Origin: Areca catechu
Taxonomy: Eukaryota > Streptophyta > Magnoliopsida > Arecales > Arecaceae
Assembly (NCBI GenBank): GCA_021397845.1
Contig: CM038040.1
Location: 46,333,088 to 46,397,087 of the forward strand
Length of the DNA: 64,000 nt
Direction: 5' to 3'
The position numbers and the translations under genes were made by a program. The notes under the pieces are model-generated. The model saw only the letters and a program-made list of their open reading frames with translations, ran no database searches and was not told the DNA's origin. Shown piece by piece: positions 47,131 through 59,747 of the stretch (position 1 is its first letter; every line of letters begins with the position of its first letter).

Positions 47131-47908
47131 TAGATGTCATTATTATTATAATATTATTATTTTTTCGAGTTGGAGATGGCTATTCTTTAATGCTGGCTTA
47201 ATTCTAGATATCATGGTAATAATTAAGTTAAATATGATAGACATGAATTTAATGTGGTAAAATCCCATGAATCCTGGATGCCACTTTTTAATACTTTTTC
47301 AATACATGCAACCTATATTTATTTACCATATGAGTTGCACATGAAATATGTTAGCATGATTTTTTAAAAATCATATATCAACCTATAATAACTTTTTTAT
47401 TAATATAATCCAATAATATTTTCTTTTGTAAGCATATTATATTTCAGTTTTTTTTTAATGAAGCCTGAACACTAACGTAAATAACAAAGGTAATGAAATC
47501 TTCTTTCTCTCTCTCTTTTTTTTTCTTTTGTTTTTTCTTCTTCTACAAATATTTTAACACAATGCACAACAAAATTTTATTATTTATAATATCTTAATTT
47601 TTTTTATTTACAAAGTAAAAATAAATGTTTTGGTATGGATCATGAGATTTTGAGATCCCCTCCTATAATTCATATAGAGAGATGATTATACTGTCATGCT
47701 TGGCTATTCCTAGCATGGTACAAGGTTTGCAAAGTTGAGATTTGTGACTGACATGTTGCAAGAGATAGAGAAGAAGACGTAACATGTAGAGAAGGCCACT
47801 ATAGCTTGTGCCAAGGGCATAGAACCAGCCTTCTGCACTCGTATCTCAACTATTTTTATTTCGTTTTTCCTTTTGACCGTGGGCAAGGAATGTTGTCATA
47901 TTACCGAT

Positions 47909-48519
47909 TGTTGGGACAAATTAAATAAATCACTTTATAAAAGACGAGATTAGACCTCAAAATCAAAGAAATGGTAAATGATTGACAAGCTTATAAAAGC
48001 CAATCAATTCATAGAGCCGATCAACTCACAGAGCCGATCGATACAAAAGTATCGACCGGCATATAAATACCAATCAGTACATAAAGGCTGACCGACACAT
48101 GAAGGCCGATCATCACATAATAACCGACCCAACATGAGAAAGATGAAGACGACAAGAAATGAGGTAGTTAGGCTACCAAAATAACCAATCACCGTTATTA
48201 CAGGCATGGGTTAGTTCCTAACGGAACTAATCATCCAAGGCCCATCTAACTAAATTTAGTTAAGGTCCAAGCCTATAAATACCGGTAAATGAAGACTTTT
48301 GGAGGTAAGTGAGATCAACTAGCTGAAATACTGTTTTATTTTTTAGCCATCTTTCTTGAGATTTCTATATCTGTTTTACCCGAATCCTTGCTGACCTAAG
48401 CATCGGAGTGTCCCCCACTAGAATCTCTCCGGTGAGTGGGTCTGTTTTGCAAATTCTCAAAGAATCTGGTAGAGCAAGCCAAGATGATGCATCAAAGTCA
48501 CACTGGTTCGGCTACAACA
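47909..48519 (+). repeat. 5' LTR of element 3
   Basis: 611 bases from TGTTGGGACAAATTAAAT to GGCTACAACA. It contains repeated CAACTCACAGAGCCGATC-type words near the start and a TATAAAT box at 48274-48280 (GCCTATAAATACCGG). It pairs with the split 3' LTR, whose two parts sum to 608 bases. Confidence 0.92.
48274..48280 (+). promoter_or_regulatory. TATA box of the element 3 LTR promoter
   Basis: GCCTATAAATACCGG, conserved in the 3' LTR at 61329-61335 (CCTATAAATACGGG). Confidence 0.6.
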
Positions 48520-48577
48520 TATTGACAAGACAGGAAGGGGGAGAAATAAATTCTTGAAAGAAATCTTGAAAGGAAAG

Positions 48578-50060
48578 ATGATAAAAGGAAGAGCACAGAT
48601 TATTACAGCTGGAAGGGCCCGCCCGCCTTCCAAGAAAATTGATCTTCGCTTGGATGGTGAGGACATCGCCCTGGCTACTAGCATAGGACGACACCAACTG
48701 GATGTTCTTTTAAACAAAATAGAAGTCCTGGCCGCCGCCATCCAGAATCTTCAATAAGCGGTAATTAGTAGGCAACAATGCCCCATCGCCTTCAGGTGTA
48801 GTCGACGATCTTCCCTACAAGGAGTTTGATGTCCTGAACTAAGCCATCGTTCCCATTGTCACCATTCATCCAACCGATGCTCTCCCACACGATGAGACTC
48901 TCGACTCCATGGTTATGGGGTTGGCCGACTTGGAAAACATTCCAGATCTTATTCCATCTCTTCCAACGAATCCATCCCAAGAAGTACCCAATGGAACCTG
49001 GAAAATCGATAACGGGACAGTTTTGAGAGGAAATTCCATAAATTGGAATTGCAAGTCGCTAAGCTCGACGACCAAAGAAAAAATGATGAAAGACTGAATG
49101 CCTATGACACATGGCCACCCTTCTCCAAAAAAGAATCATGGAGGAAAAAATCCCATCCCACTTCAAGATTCCCTAGTTAGAGCCCTATGACGGAACTACG
49201 GACCCACTCAACCACTTGGATAACTTCAAGACTCACATGATGATCCAAGGGCAATTGATGCCCTCCATTGTCTTGGAATCTTGGCAACACTTAAGAAAGC
49301 TGCCAGGATATAGTACTCGAGTCTCCAACCAGGTACCATCCACTCTTTTGAACAATTGGAAAGATTGTTTGTTGCTTATTTCAGGACCAGCCAGAAGATG
49401 CCCCATAACACGGATAGCCTCTTCTTTATCCAGCAACAGAAGGGCGAAACTCTGAGGGACTACATGGCCCGTTCCACCTCTATCATGCTGGAAATACCAG
49501 ATCTCAATAAATATGTCCCATGTCCGCCATGAAAAAGGGGCTTCGATCGTCCAAATCTACTTTTTTCCTGGACAAGAAGTTCACGACCAACTACTTTGAA
49601 TTACTGGGGTGCATGCAGAAGTATGCACAACTGAAGAGCAAGCTGCCAGTCGGCGTCAAGCTAAAGGAAAAACTGTTCCAAACAAGAAAAATCCAAAAGG
49701 CAACGAGCCACTACCTTCCAACAACACGCCGACCCAGCAGTGAAGCCCGAAGCCGAAGAATCCGATCGGCAAGGATTAAGTCAACAAGTACGACACTTAT
49801 ACTCCTCTATCTCTTCCAAGGAAGAAGATATTAATGGAAATTGAAAAAGAAGAGCTTTCTCTAAAAACCCTGACCGATGCGAGCACCCCCAATCTCGCGC
49901 AATAAGGCCAAGTAATGTCGGTTCCATAGGGACCATGGACACACCACTAATGAATGCATCCAACTGAAGGATGAAATTGAAGGACTGGTCAAACATGGGT
50001 TCTTAGGAAAGTACATCCACAATCAGGATCGCCTAGCTGAGGTGACAACCTCAAGGTAGA
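48578..50060 (+). pseudogene. gag: gag of element 3
   Basis: Starts near MIKGRAQIITA (48578), matching the gag starts of elements 1 and 2. The core is recognisable at about 49190-49600 with NHLDNFKTHMMIQGQ, a GETLRDYMA segment in a shifted frame near 49445 and KKGLRSSKSTFFLDKKF at 49527. The knuckle reads CRFHRDHGHTTNEC near 49919, with both cysteines. Many stops and frame changes make it non-functional. Confidence 0.8.
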
Positions 50061-50099
50061 TTACTGACGATGCGGAGCTCCCCAATCAGCGACCCATCG

Positions 50100-50640
50100 A
50101 CAATATGGTCGACATGTTACATCGCCAATCATATTATAGAGAAGACAATGCTCTGAAGAGACCTCAAACAAGCAACGTCATCAGTTTCTCCGATGATGAC
50201 CTGTAGGGGGTCCAAGTACCCCATGATGATTATGTTGTAATCTTTGCCATCATTGCAAACTATGATGTAAGAAGGATTTTGGTGGATAATAGAAGCTCGA
50301 CTGAGATCTTACTTTATGATACTTTTCTTAAAATAAACTTATCTAGAGATAAATTACAAAGAACCTCAGCACCCCTCACCAGATTCGGAGGAAATCTAGT
50401 GGGAGTAGAAGGAGAGATAACTCTTCCTATGACTCTTGGAACTGAGCCAAAGCAGAAAACCCTCGTGATCACATTCATGGTTGTCCAGACGTCTTTAGCA
50501 TACAATGCCATCTTAGGATGACCCGCTTTGAATAAGTTTCAAGCCATCATCTCTACTTATCACCTATTGGTACGATTCCTGACCCGGCATGGAGTTGGCG
50601 AAATAAAGGAAGATCAGTAGATAGCCTGCCAATGTCTGAT
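50100..50640 (+). pseudogene. pro: Aspartic protease domain of element 3
   Basis: An open frame at 50279-50521 begins in the active-site region, reading VDNRSST, so the glycine of the D-x-G-S motif is replaced by arginine. RFGGNLVGVEGEI and SLAYNAILG follow, then a TGA, exactly as in element 2. The G-to-R change should inactivate the enzyme. Confidence 0.78.
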
Positions 50641-53600
50641 GATTCAAGACCAACAACCAGTCAGCAAAGTGACTCTAGAGCTGATGGATCCACGAGATCA
50701 GACAGAAGAGAGTGTAGAGCTGATAGAAAGAATCGTTTCTATACCTCTTACGAAAGATGATCCAACTAAGGTGGTACAAATTGGGAGCCTACTCAATGAC
50801 AGCTTGAGGGAAAAGCTGACCAACTTCCTACAAACAAATACTGATATCTTTGCATGGTCGGCCACATGTATGCTGGGGATTCCTCCTGAGGTCATTACTC
50901 ATGAGCTCAAGGTTGATCCTAGAAGCCGATCGATTCGGTAGAAGAAGAGAAACTTCGTCCCAGAAAGGCAAAGGGTCATCAACGAAGAAGTAACCAAGCT
51001 TCTTGATGCTAGGTTTATAAGGGAAGTCCATTACCTAGATTAGCTCGCCAATGTGGTAATGGTGAAAACAGTCAATGGCAAGTGGAGGATCTGCATTGAT
51101 TACACTGATCTTAATAAAGCCTGCTTGAAAGATAACTTTTCTTTGCCCAAAATTGACCAACTTGTCGATGTCACGGTCGGACACAAGCTTCTAAGCTTTA
51201 TGGATGCTTTTTCGGGTTACAACCAAATTCATATAAACCCTGAAGATGAAGAGAAGACATCCTTCGTCACTAACAGAGGGCTATATTGTTATAAGGTGAT
51301 ACCCTTCGACCTAAAGAATGCCGGAGCAATATATCAGAGGTTGGTCAACAAGATCTTCGAGAATCAGATTGGCAAAATTATGGAGGCTTTTGTTGACGAT
51401 ATGATCATCAAAAGTATTCACGCTGACAACCATATCAAGGATCTCCAAAAAGCCTTCAATGTACTACAAAGAAACCAGATGAAGTTGGACCCCACCAAGT
51501 GTGTTTTCAGAATAATGTCAGGAAAATTCTTAGATTTTCTTGTCACTAATCGAGGAATCGAAGACAACCCAGAGAAAATTCAAGCAATTCTTGACATGAG
51601 GCACCCCAGTAATAAGAAGGAAGTCCAGCAGTTGATTGGACGGATTGCATCATTAAGCCAATCATCTCTCAGTTGGCTGAAAGGTGTCTTTCTTTTTTTA
51701 AAGCTTTGTGATAATCAAGGGGCTTCAAGTGGTCGGACGGTTACCGACAGGCCTTCGAGGAGCTTAAAAAATATCTGGTCAATCCGACCCTACTATCAAA
51801 ACCTGAAGAGGGAAAAACTCTGTATCTCTATCTTGCTATATCGAATGAATCTGTTAGCTCGGTGTTGGTTAGAAAAGGATCCGACGGTGCTCTTAGACCC
51901 ATCTACTACACCAACAAAGTACTCCACGATGCTGAGGTGAGGTACCTGAAAATCCAAAAACTGGTGTACTCCCTAGTGACATCGATGAAGTGCTTGAGAT
52001 CTTATTTTTAGTCTCATCCGATCACTATGTTGACTAACCAACCTTTAAGGGCCATCTTACAATGCCCTAACACTTCGGGCAGGTTGGCCAAATAGGTAAT
52101 AAAGTTAGGGAAACTTGATATCTCCTATCAATCCCGATCAGTAATGAAAGCTTAAGTATTAGCTAACTTCATTATTGAATGCACCTGGAGTAATAAAAAA
52201 GAGGAGACTCAAATATCCATCGAAGAAGCTGAAGATGACTTTGATTCTACTTGGATCCTTCATGTGGATGGAGCTTCAAATTTCTCTAGTTATGGGGCCG
52301 ATCATAGCTAGTCCAAAAGGAGACATCATAGAATATGCTCTTCGCTTCTCTTTCAGAACTTCAAACAATCAAGCAAAATATGAAGCTCTTCTTCTGGCAG
52401 GACTTAGAATTGCCAAGGAGCTGGACATTCAGAAACCAAAGGTGTTCTCTGACTCCCAACTAGTGGTGAACCAAGTCAAAGAGGACTTCGAAGCTCAAGA
52501 TATGACTATGGCTCAATACTTGGAGAAGGTTCGAGATTTGGTCACTCAATTTGATTCTCTGGACATCAGTCACATCCCCCAAACGAAGAATTCTCGAGCT
52601 ATTTTGCTATCCTGCTTGGCCACCATGGCGCCCGACTCCGAGGGTCAGACTTTTATCGAATACTTGGAAATCCCTAGCATTTTCACTGATCGAACAAGAG
52701 ATCCACCAGATCGAACAAGAGCCAAGCTGGATGGACCCGATAATCAAATACCTAACCGATGAAACCTTGCCCGAAGACACCACTGAAGCCAAACGGCTCC
52801 GATGGATGGCTTCCAAATATGTCATCTTAGAAGGGTCCTTGTGCAAGAGATCCTTCTCATAACCATTACTAAAATGCCTGGCCCCGCTGACTATGCCTTG
52901 AGAGAGGTCCATGAAGGCATATATGGCGATCATCTGAGGGGCTGATCTCTGGCCTATAAAATTATATGCCAGGGGTATTATTGAATAACCATCCAGAAAG
53001 ATGCGGTTGACTTCATACGAAGGTGCGACCAATGCCAAAGGTATGCCAACATCCAAAGGCATCCATCCAGTCAGCTGACTCAACTGGTCATTCCTTGGCC
53101 CTTTGCTCAATGGAAAATAGATATCCTTGGTCATTTTCCTCTAGCCTCGGGGCAATGGAAATTCATGATTGTGGCTATCGACTACTTTACCAAATGGGTT
53201 AAGGCTGAACCCTTGGCTCAAATCACTGAAGGAAAGGTCGAAAGCTTTGTTAGAAATTTTGTAATTTTTCGATTCAAAATTTTTTATGCTATTATCACCG
53301 ATAATGAGAGGCAATTTGACAACCAAAAGTTTAATGACTTCTGTGCTCAATATCATATTCTCTATAAATTGACTTTCGTTGGATACCCTCAAACTAATGG
53401 CGAGGTTGAGGTGACCAATCGAACAATTTATTATGAGTTGAAGACTCGACTAAATGAAGTGAAAGGACTCCAGGCCGAAGAACTTAACTCAGTTTTCTAG
53501 GCATGTAGGATGACTCCCCGATCTACAACAGGAGAGTCACCATTCAACTTAACTTACGGGAGCGAAGCCATGATACCGATAGAGATTGTCCTCCGATCTA

Positions 53601-53953
53601 GAAGGACTGACCATTTCAGAGAGCCAGATAATTTCAGCCAAAGAAGAGACGATCTAGATCTACTAGAGAGCACAAGACTCTAGGCATAGCTGAGAATGGA
53701 GGTGTGCCGACAAAGAGTCACCCAATACTACGAATCACAAGTCAAGGCTAGAACATTTCGACCTGGAGACCTAGTACTATGAAAGGCGAAAGTATCTCGA
53801 CCCACAGACCAAGGCAAACATGTCCATAATTGGGAAGGTCCTTATCGGATCACCAAAGTGATACGACCTGAAACTTACCGGATCGAAAGCCTGGATGGCT
53901 ATCGAATGGCCTGACCCTGGAATGTAGAAAACCTTTGCAAATATTATCAATGA
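50641..53953 (+). pseudogene. pol: pol of element 3 (RT, RNase H x2, integrase)
   Basis: RT: DIFAWSAT near 50840, a TAG near 50939, WRICIDYTDLNKA near 51085, FMDAFSGYNQI near 51200 and FVDDMIIKS near 51390, so the catalytic aspartates are kept. A frameshift follows near 51660. The gypsy RNase H part is broken (51780-52170). The second RNase H is at about 52255-52660 with HVDGASNF, NNQAKYEAL and FSDSQLVVNQV. The integrase core starts near 53110, with IVAIDYFTKWVKAEPL at 53165 and TDNERQFDNQKF near 53299, where E replaces the usual G. The probable end is TGA at 53951-53953. Confidence 0.87.
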
Positions 53954-54539
53954 AGTGATCTCTTCTTCCTTTCTACTTTTCCTGTCATGATCTATCTGAC
54001 AAACAAAGGGTTGGCCTAACCAGACGACTCAATTAGTACGTTCGACATTTGAAGGGTTGGCCTAATCTACTGGTCCATATTCGACAAACATAGTTGGTCT
54101 AGCCCACCATCTCATCGGTATATCTGAAGAAAAGCTAATCTGACTAGCTAGGCCACAATGTTTCTCAAAGAGAACATTAATGCCCCTTTAAATAGCTCTT
54201 GAACCTTCGTTCCGAAGGCACCACACTATTGAGAATAAGAAAAAGTTGACAGGCTCAGACTAAGAAAAATTTTCATAAGGCATCATAAGAAAACACAAGC
54301 ATCGGGAATCATAAATAAGACCGACCAATCCATAGAAAAATTTTAGAATGCACTCATTAAAAAAAATATTCATTGAACAAAAAGAGAGTTTCATTTATCT
54401 AAAAAGATTTTTTACATACTTCTGAAAGGAAGTTGGTTTATATGAACAAACAAAGAAAAACAAGTATATTAATCTCCTTTGTCTAGTCCAGAGTCGGAGC
54501 AAAAGTATCTTTGTCTTTAGCTTGATCCAAGATCGGAGC

Positions 54540-56557
54540 AGGAACAACTACATTCTAGACGAAGACGTCTTCATCTTGTTCTTCGACCCCATCCTCATCA
54601 TTGGTTTTATCTGAAGTGATCTTTGAAATATTCAAGTTTGGATAAAATTTCTTCACCCTATTCAGACAGTCTTCGAAACCGATGCTGTAGCTATCTATCT
54701 CAGCTTCGTGCATCTCGTCGCTGAAAGCAGCGGATCTCTTACACTCTTCAACAGTATGAAGAGCCCGTTGTTCAGCTGATTCTGCCCTCTTTTCAGCCAG
54801 TTTGGCTCTTTTTTTTGCTTCAGTCTTTTGAGTTTGGGCATCTTCAACTTTATTAATACTGTCTTTGATTAAAACTTCAACCGAATGAAGCTTCTTTCTT
54901 TTCTTCTTCAATTTTGCTTATGAATCGGCCATCCTGGATTGTGCTATCTTAAGCTCATTCTCTAGTAAGTTGACCCGAGCTATGCTCTACTCTAGTTTCT
55001 TATCCATAGCTTGTTTTAGCTCTTTGGCCACCTCCTTCTCTGCCTTTGCTACTTCCAGTTCGTTGCGCAAGTCCTGGCATAGTTGGGTGAAGCCAGCCAT
55101 GCTCTCTTCTACTAGTAGCCATGCTCTCTCTTCTACAAGAGAGACTTCATGGATAATCTATTAGTAAGACAACAAGGTTAGTCAGATATAAATTGACTTC
55201 TTCTACTAGGAAGCATAAAATTTTTAATCTTACCTTAAGGAGACCAGGTAGACAGATGGAAGGACCTCGTCTATCTGTCGGGACTTGGTCATCTCCCAAT
55301 CTTTAGGGAGAATGATAGCCTTCAGTAGTCGACGAGCTACATCAGGATTATTTAGGCCCGTCTCATCAGCATAAACGTTGAAATCAATAACTTGATCTTC
55401 AACGGAATCATCCCCTCCTTCTATTTCTACCTGAGGGGCCTTGCCTTTATCAGATCAGCAAGGATGAGTTGCTGGAGGATCAGTCAAAGAAGTCATCGCT
55501 GGCTATCCCATTGCCTGTATGGTAAGGGCAACCCTTGGACGAAGATCAGACAGAGGTACATCACCTTCGTTTGATGTACTTATTATTATTGGCGAGGTTG
55601 TCCTAGTGGAGGCCTTTGGAGGTGCAATGATCGGCTTTGACCTCTTCGATCGCTCCGACTCCTCTCTTCCTGAATCCGATGGAGGAGACGTCGCTTGCCT
55701 TTTCTTAGCCACTTGACGGAGTTTCTTCGTGTCAAGTTTCATCGTTGTATCTGTGAAGCACAGAGAACATCAATCATTATATCCAACCATAATTATACAA
55801 AGGAGAGAACAGATTTAACAACATGTACCTAAAGAAGGGAACGAGCTAATCTGAGCTCAGTACAAGCCCCACTCATTGAGTAGCTTCTTCATCGGAGGGA
55901 CTTCCACTCCCAGAAGCCTTTCGTAATCCTCCTTATCGGCTACTAATACCTTCTTCCCATTGTTCAGAGTCAAACGGGGCTCCCTCCATTCAGTACTAAA
56001 GTTCTAGAGACGGTCGAACACTAAATAGAAAAAATAGGGCTTCTAGCATGAATGGCCGAAGGAAGCCCCATGATAAATTTATGACCAGGGCGTGGGCTGA
56101 TGACTGACCACTCATGGTCATGAAAATCTTTCTTCAAGATGAAGAAGGCACTGAAAAGGGAAGTCCTAGACTCTATCTTGAGATCCTTGCAAAGGACTAA
56201 GAAAGAACAGATGATCTTAATGCTATTAGGGATTAGCTGGGCAGGAACTATGTGGTATAAGTTAAAGATCCTAATGAAGAACGGATGAAGTGAAAAATGG
56301 AGTCCCGCTTTCAAATGTTCTTCGTATATTACTATGCTGCCGGGAGATGGTCAATCTATCCTCTCGTTGGAGCGAGGTATGACTACGGTGAAACCCTGCA
56401 GAATATCATAGTATTTTCGTAGTGTGAGAACCCTAGATTCATTAAGGAAGCTCTTAACGGATTCTAATCTTATCCCATCCCCTTGATGACCTTGTCTCCT
56501 TTGGGAATCAGGATTTTTGGATCCGGTGGCAATGGAAGTCTCTAAGATCCTAGCCAT
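54540..56557 (-). pseudogene. Antisense gene of element 3
   Basis: Same position and direction as in elements 1 and 2. Exon 1 starts at ATG 56557 (MARILETSIATGSKN) and includes EEHLKAGLHFSLHPFFIRIF and PRPGHKFIMGLPSAIHA, separated by a TGA near 56351. A second exon begins near 55756 behind a TTCACAG acceptor (MKLDTKKLRQVAKKRQ) and runs to about 55234. The third part (about 54970-54540) is a lysine/glutamate-rich coiled coil with ALHTVEECKRSAAFSD and an acidic end. The exon 1 donor could not be fixed. The three-part design is clearly shared though the sequence has diverged. Confidence 0.7.
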
Positions 56558-57193
56558 GGAAGAGAAGAAAGGATCTGACCTAGAAAAAAGATTTGGAAAG
56601 AAGGGAGGTCGACTCGAAGACGAACACCCTTCCCTCAAGAACCAAAAATAAGAGTGAAGAAAAGATCTGTTCATCAAGGAATTAGGTCACTTATATAGTG
56701 GACGTTGATAGTCCCGATGTCCTCCTCGAGCCTCAAGAACTATCTCTGATCATGCCACATATCCAAAATCCCAACAGATATATACGACTCATTGGGAAGA
56801 AGACAAGATGGCTGACATGATAGGAGAAAAACTGAAGCATTAGTGCCGATCCGTGCGAAACCAACGGACGAGAGAAGGCAACATCACTGATCGTGGGTGC
56901 ACCTTCAATGGCTTCAATTTTCTTATAGATTTAAGTCCCATGTTACACAATGATGGCAAAAAGGAGCAGTACGACGTCAACATCTGAATCATAACTCCCT
57001 CGCCAATAAGAGACAAACACCTGGCATAGTTGTTGTGCTCAAGAACGGACACCTTAATGCTGCCAGCCGACATCAGAACTAGCCATCATTGCAAACAAAT
57101 ATTTTTATTAAAAAAAGAGAGAAGAAAAAGTCCCTCGCTATCTCTCATTAACTCCCGGTGTTCAAGATGTTAGAAATCTACTTGAACTCGGAA

Positions 57194-57206
57194 GTTAGGG
57201 GGCAAA
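57194..57206 (+). other. Polypurine tract of element 3
   Basis: GTTAGGGGGCAAA directly precedes TGTTGGGAC of the 3' LTR, as expected for the plus-strand primer. Confidence 0.75.
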
Positions 57207-57362
57207 TGTTGGGACAAATTAAATGAATCACTTTATAAAAGGCCAGATTAGATCCCAAAGCTGAAGAAACGGTAAGTGATCAACCAGCTTATAAAAGCTG
57301 ATCAACTCACAGAGCTGATCAACTCACAGAGTCGACTGACAAACAAGTACCGACCGGCATAT
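57207..57362 (+). repeat. 3' LTR of element 3, left part
   Basis: TGTTGGGACAAATTAAATGA onward matches 47909-48065 and is cut at CGACCGGCATAT by the nested element. Confidence 0.92.
57358..57362 (+). repeat. Target site duplication CATAT (left), nested element
   Basis: CATAT belongs to the outer LTR (compare GGCATATAAATACC in the 5' LTR) and is repeated at 61117-61121 after the nested element. Confidence 0.88.
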
Positions 57363-58753
57363 TATAGGGTTTTGCTTGGTGCTACCAAGTATTGGAGAGA
57401 CTTGGAAGGCCATGGCAAGGATGCTAGAGACGATCCCTGGAGCTTGGAGGTGTGTCCCAAGCTATCCTGGAGGTGTTCCAAGGATTTTTGGGGGTTGTCC
57501 CCAAGGCTTTGAGTAATATTTGGATCATGGCATGCTGGGCCAGGGGCTTGATCCAGGGTTGAGTATTTTTCTCATATGACTTAGGGGGGAGTTTTTTGAG
57601 AGATTGTAATATAACCCAATTGGATTATGGAGTTGGGTCCAGGTTTGTTAAGTTGGTTAAGAAGTTAGCCAGTTGGTTGGTTAGTTGGTTGGTTGTAACC
57701 AATTAGGAAGCCCAACCATGTGAGGTGTTCTAACCAGTTTGTTATTGGACCATCCAAGTCCTAACCGTCCATGTGATTGAGTCCTAACAAGATTCAAGAA
57801 GTTGTTAGCCTAAGTAGTCCAAGAAGTGGTTGACGCCCAACACCAAGAAGACTAGGATTTCACCACCCACTCTATTTAAGAGAGAAGGGGGCATGGGTGA
57901 TGAGAGAGGCCGACCCTTTATGGGTCTTGGTCCGGTTGGATCCAAGGGAGCGTGGGGTCTCTCAGTTTGGTGAGAGGCCGACCACGTATGGAGTGCAAGG
58001 AGAAGACCGTGAGGACTTCTCACTATGTGGAAGAATCTTCGATTTGCATGAGAGGAGGCCATGGGGAGAACGACCCCCCCCGCTTTGGGGCATCCACGGT
58101 TTGAGGTAGGACGTGAGGCTTGGCTCATGGTCCTGGCCTGGTGGCATCTTCTTGTGTGTGGAGACCGCATGGAGGGAGTCCACGTGGGGACTTGGCAATG
58201 GGAACCTTCGTGAGGGAGTCCACAGGTGGAGACCTCCTGGGTTTCAAGGAGGCCATGGTGGAGGGCTTCAGAGAGGCGCACGTGAGAGAGATATCACGTG
58301 GAGGGCTTGGACCGTGGGATGTTCTACAGGACTTTGGAGAAGGGATCCTACGTGAAGAAGTCCGTAGGTAGAGCTTATTCTCGGATTTCAGAGAGGAATG
58401 GATGCACGTTGAGGTATTGTCCATGCATGGCCGTATTGGGATCTTGGGGTGTGAGGCCTGCAAGAGAGAAGATGTGCGGGTGACGGCGAGAAGCTTCTAG
58501 GATTTCAGAAGGGGTGCCGCGGGTTTATCTTATCTTGTAACAAGATTCTTCTCCAAAAAAATACGATCTTTTTTTCTCCTACATGTATCTCTTTTCTATA
58601 TCTCCTTGATTGCATGATATTAAATCCAAGAACAAGTTGTTGTTGGTTCTTGATCAAGAAGGTTGGTTCTTGATCATTCCCTCGCTGTTTTCGCTGTGTA
58701 GGCGCTGATCCATATTCCCAGCAAGTGGTGTCAGTGCCTAAGAATTTTCAATA
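57363..58753 (+). repeat. 5' LTR of the nested element
   Basis: Starts TATAGGGTTTTGCTTGGTGC and ends AGAATTTTCAATA. It aligns along its whole length with 59748-61116; the main difference is a short extra GTTGTTGTTGGTTCTTGATC segment near 58637. Tandem TTGGTTAGTTGGTTGG words occur near 57670. Confidence 0.92.
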
Positions 58754-58755
58754 AT

Positions 58756-58771
58756 TGGTATTAAAGCAGGG
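58756..58771 (+). other. tRNA-iMet primer binding site of the nested element
   Basis: TGGTATTAAAGCAGGG lies two bases after the LTR. It differs from the common plant tRNA-Met site TGGTATCAGAGC at two positions, both transitions. Confidence 0.8.
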
Positions 58772-58779
58772 TTCGAGCA

Positions 58780-59700
58780 TTGGGAGAGGAGGATTCAAGG
58801 AATAATAAAGGAGTTGTACGTGGGTGTGGTATTCTGCATGGTTGGAGATGGATTTTGAAAGATGGATATCTCAGGAAGACTGGAGTACATCAGCAAAGAC
58901 TGGAGCTGATGGAGATGGTGGCTCAGGGAGATAGGGGACAGTCTCAGGGAGCGCCAGGGGCATCATGCAGTCGGGAGTATCCTGGTATGGCGGGATTGGC
59001 CATAGGGACAAGCTGGGACATGATGGAGCAGCCTATGGAGATGGTTCTTAGGTTTCGTCTCTGGGTTAGAGGAGTTGGGATGAGCTCCTGTGTTTCAGAG
59101 GAGCCTGCGGGATGTAGTGTATCTGAAACGGTCTCAGAGGGGTTCGTAGTGTGCGAAGGGTCCGAGGAGGCAGTGACAGGGTTTGAGGTTCAGGTGCATG
59201 CTCAGCAGGGCAGTGTTGAGTTGCTGGCCTTGGGGTTTCTTTCTGTGGCATCAGGAGGACTTCAGTTTCAGGTGGAGCACCGGGGAGAGGTGACTTCATG
59301 GGTGAAGTAGGATTCGATACGAGTTCAGAGTAGGAGGTGCAGGGAAAATGGCCATATCCTAGCACGAGCACTAGGGGTGCACTTAGCTAGGTAGAGCAGA
59401 GTGTGCAGAGATTTGGCATGGCTCTAAGGAGATGGTGTCAGGTAGAGCTCCAGTTACAGCGAGTGTTGGCTCAGGTTCACTATGATCTCTCTAGGAAAGT
59501 CCAAGGAAAAGACTGATGCAGTTGCCAGGTAGAAGGAAGGCTATAATCATGGTACAAGGATACAAGCAAGGGTCTTCAACTGTGGAGGCGGTCATCCCAA
59601 AGACCTCCAAGGACTAGCAGCAGCTAAAGGGTGTTGGCAGAGATAAGGAGATCCATACAAGAAGCTGTCAGGGCACGCAGTTACAGCGGGGTTATACAGG
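58780..59700 (+). pseudogene. Internal region of the nested element, gag-like remnant
   Basis: A 176-codon frame opens at 58780 (MGEEDSRNNKGVVRGC) and ends at the TAG at 59308-59310. It is rich in G, S, E and V and matches no domain I can name. Farther on, in another frame, FNCGGGHPKDLQGL around 59575-59616 resembles a decayed CCHC zinc knuckle of a Gag protein. That, plus the Met-type primer site, hints that the interior descends from a gag of a different gypsy or copia group. Weak evidence. Confidence 0.35.
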
Positions 59701-59747
59701 AGGACATTGCCAGGTTTGCCAAGGCTTGGGGGCACTAAGGTGGAGAT

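Larger units (their letters stand above)
46568..47903. other. Unassigned spacer between elements 2 and 3
   Basis: AT-rich single-copy-looking DNA. It holds one short open frame (46577-46780), a two-copy tandem repeat (46951-47130) with a possible third partial copy near 47230, and T-rich tracts around 47455-47530. No gene was recognised. It is the DNA now joined to the broken 3' LTR of element 2. Confidence 0.5.

Noticed and set aside
48521..48541. Primer binding site of element 3
   Set aside because: The sequence after the 5' LTR (ATTGACAAGACAGGAAGGGG) lines up with the primer region of elements 1 and 2, but it has lost the TGGCGC start, so I could not support it as a working site.
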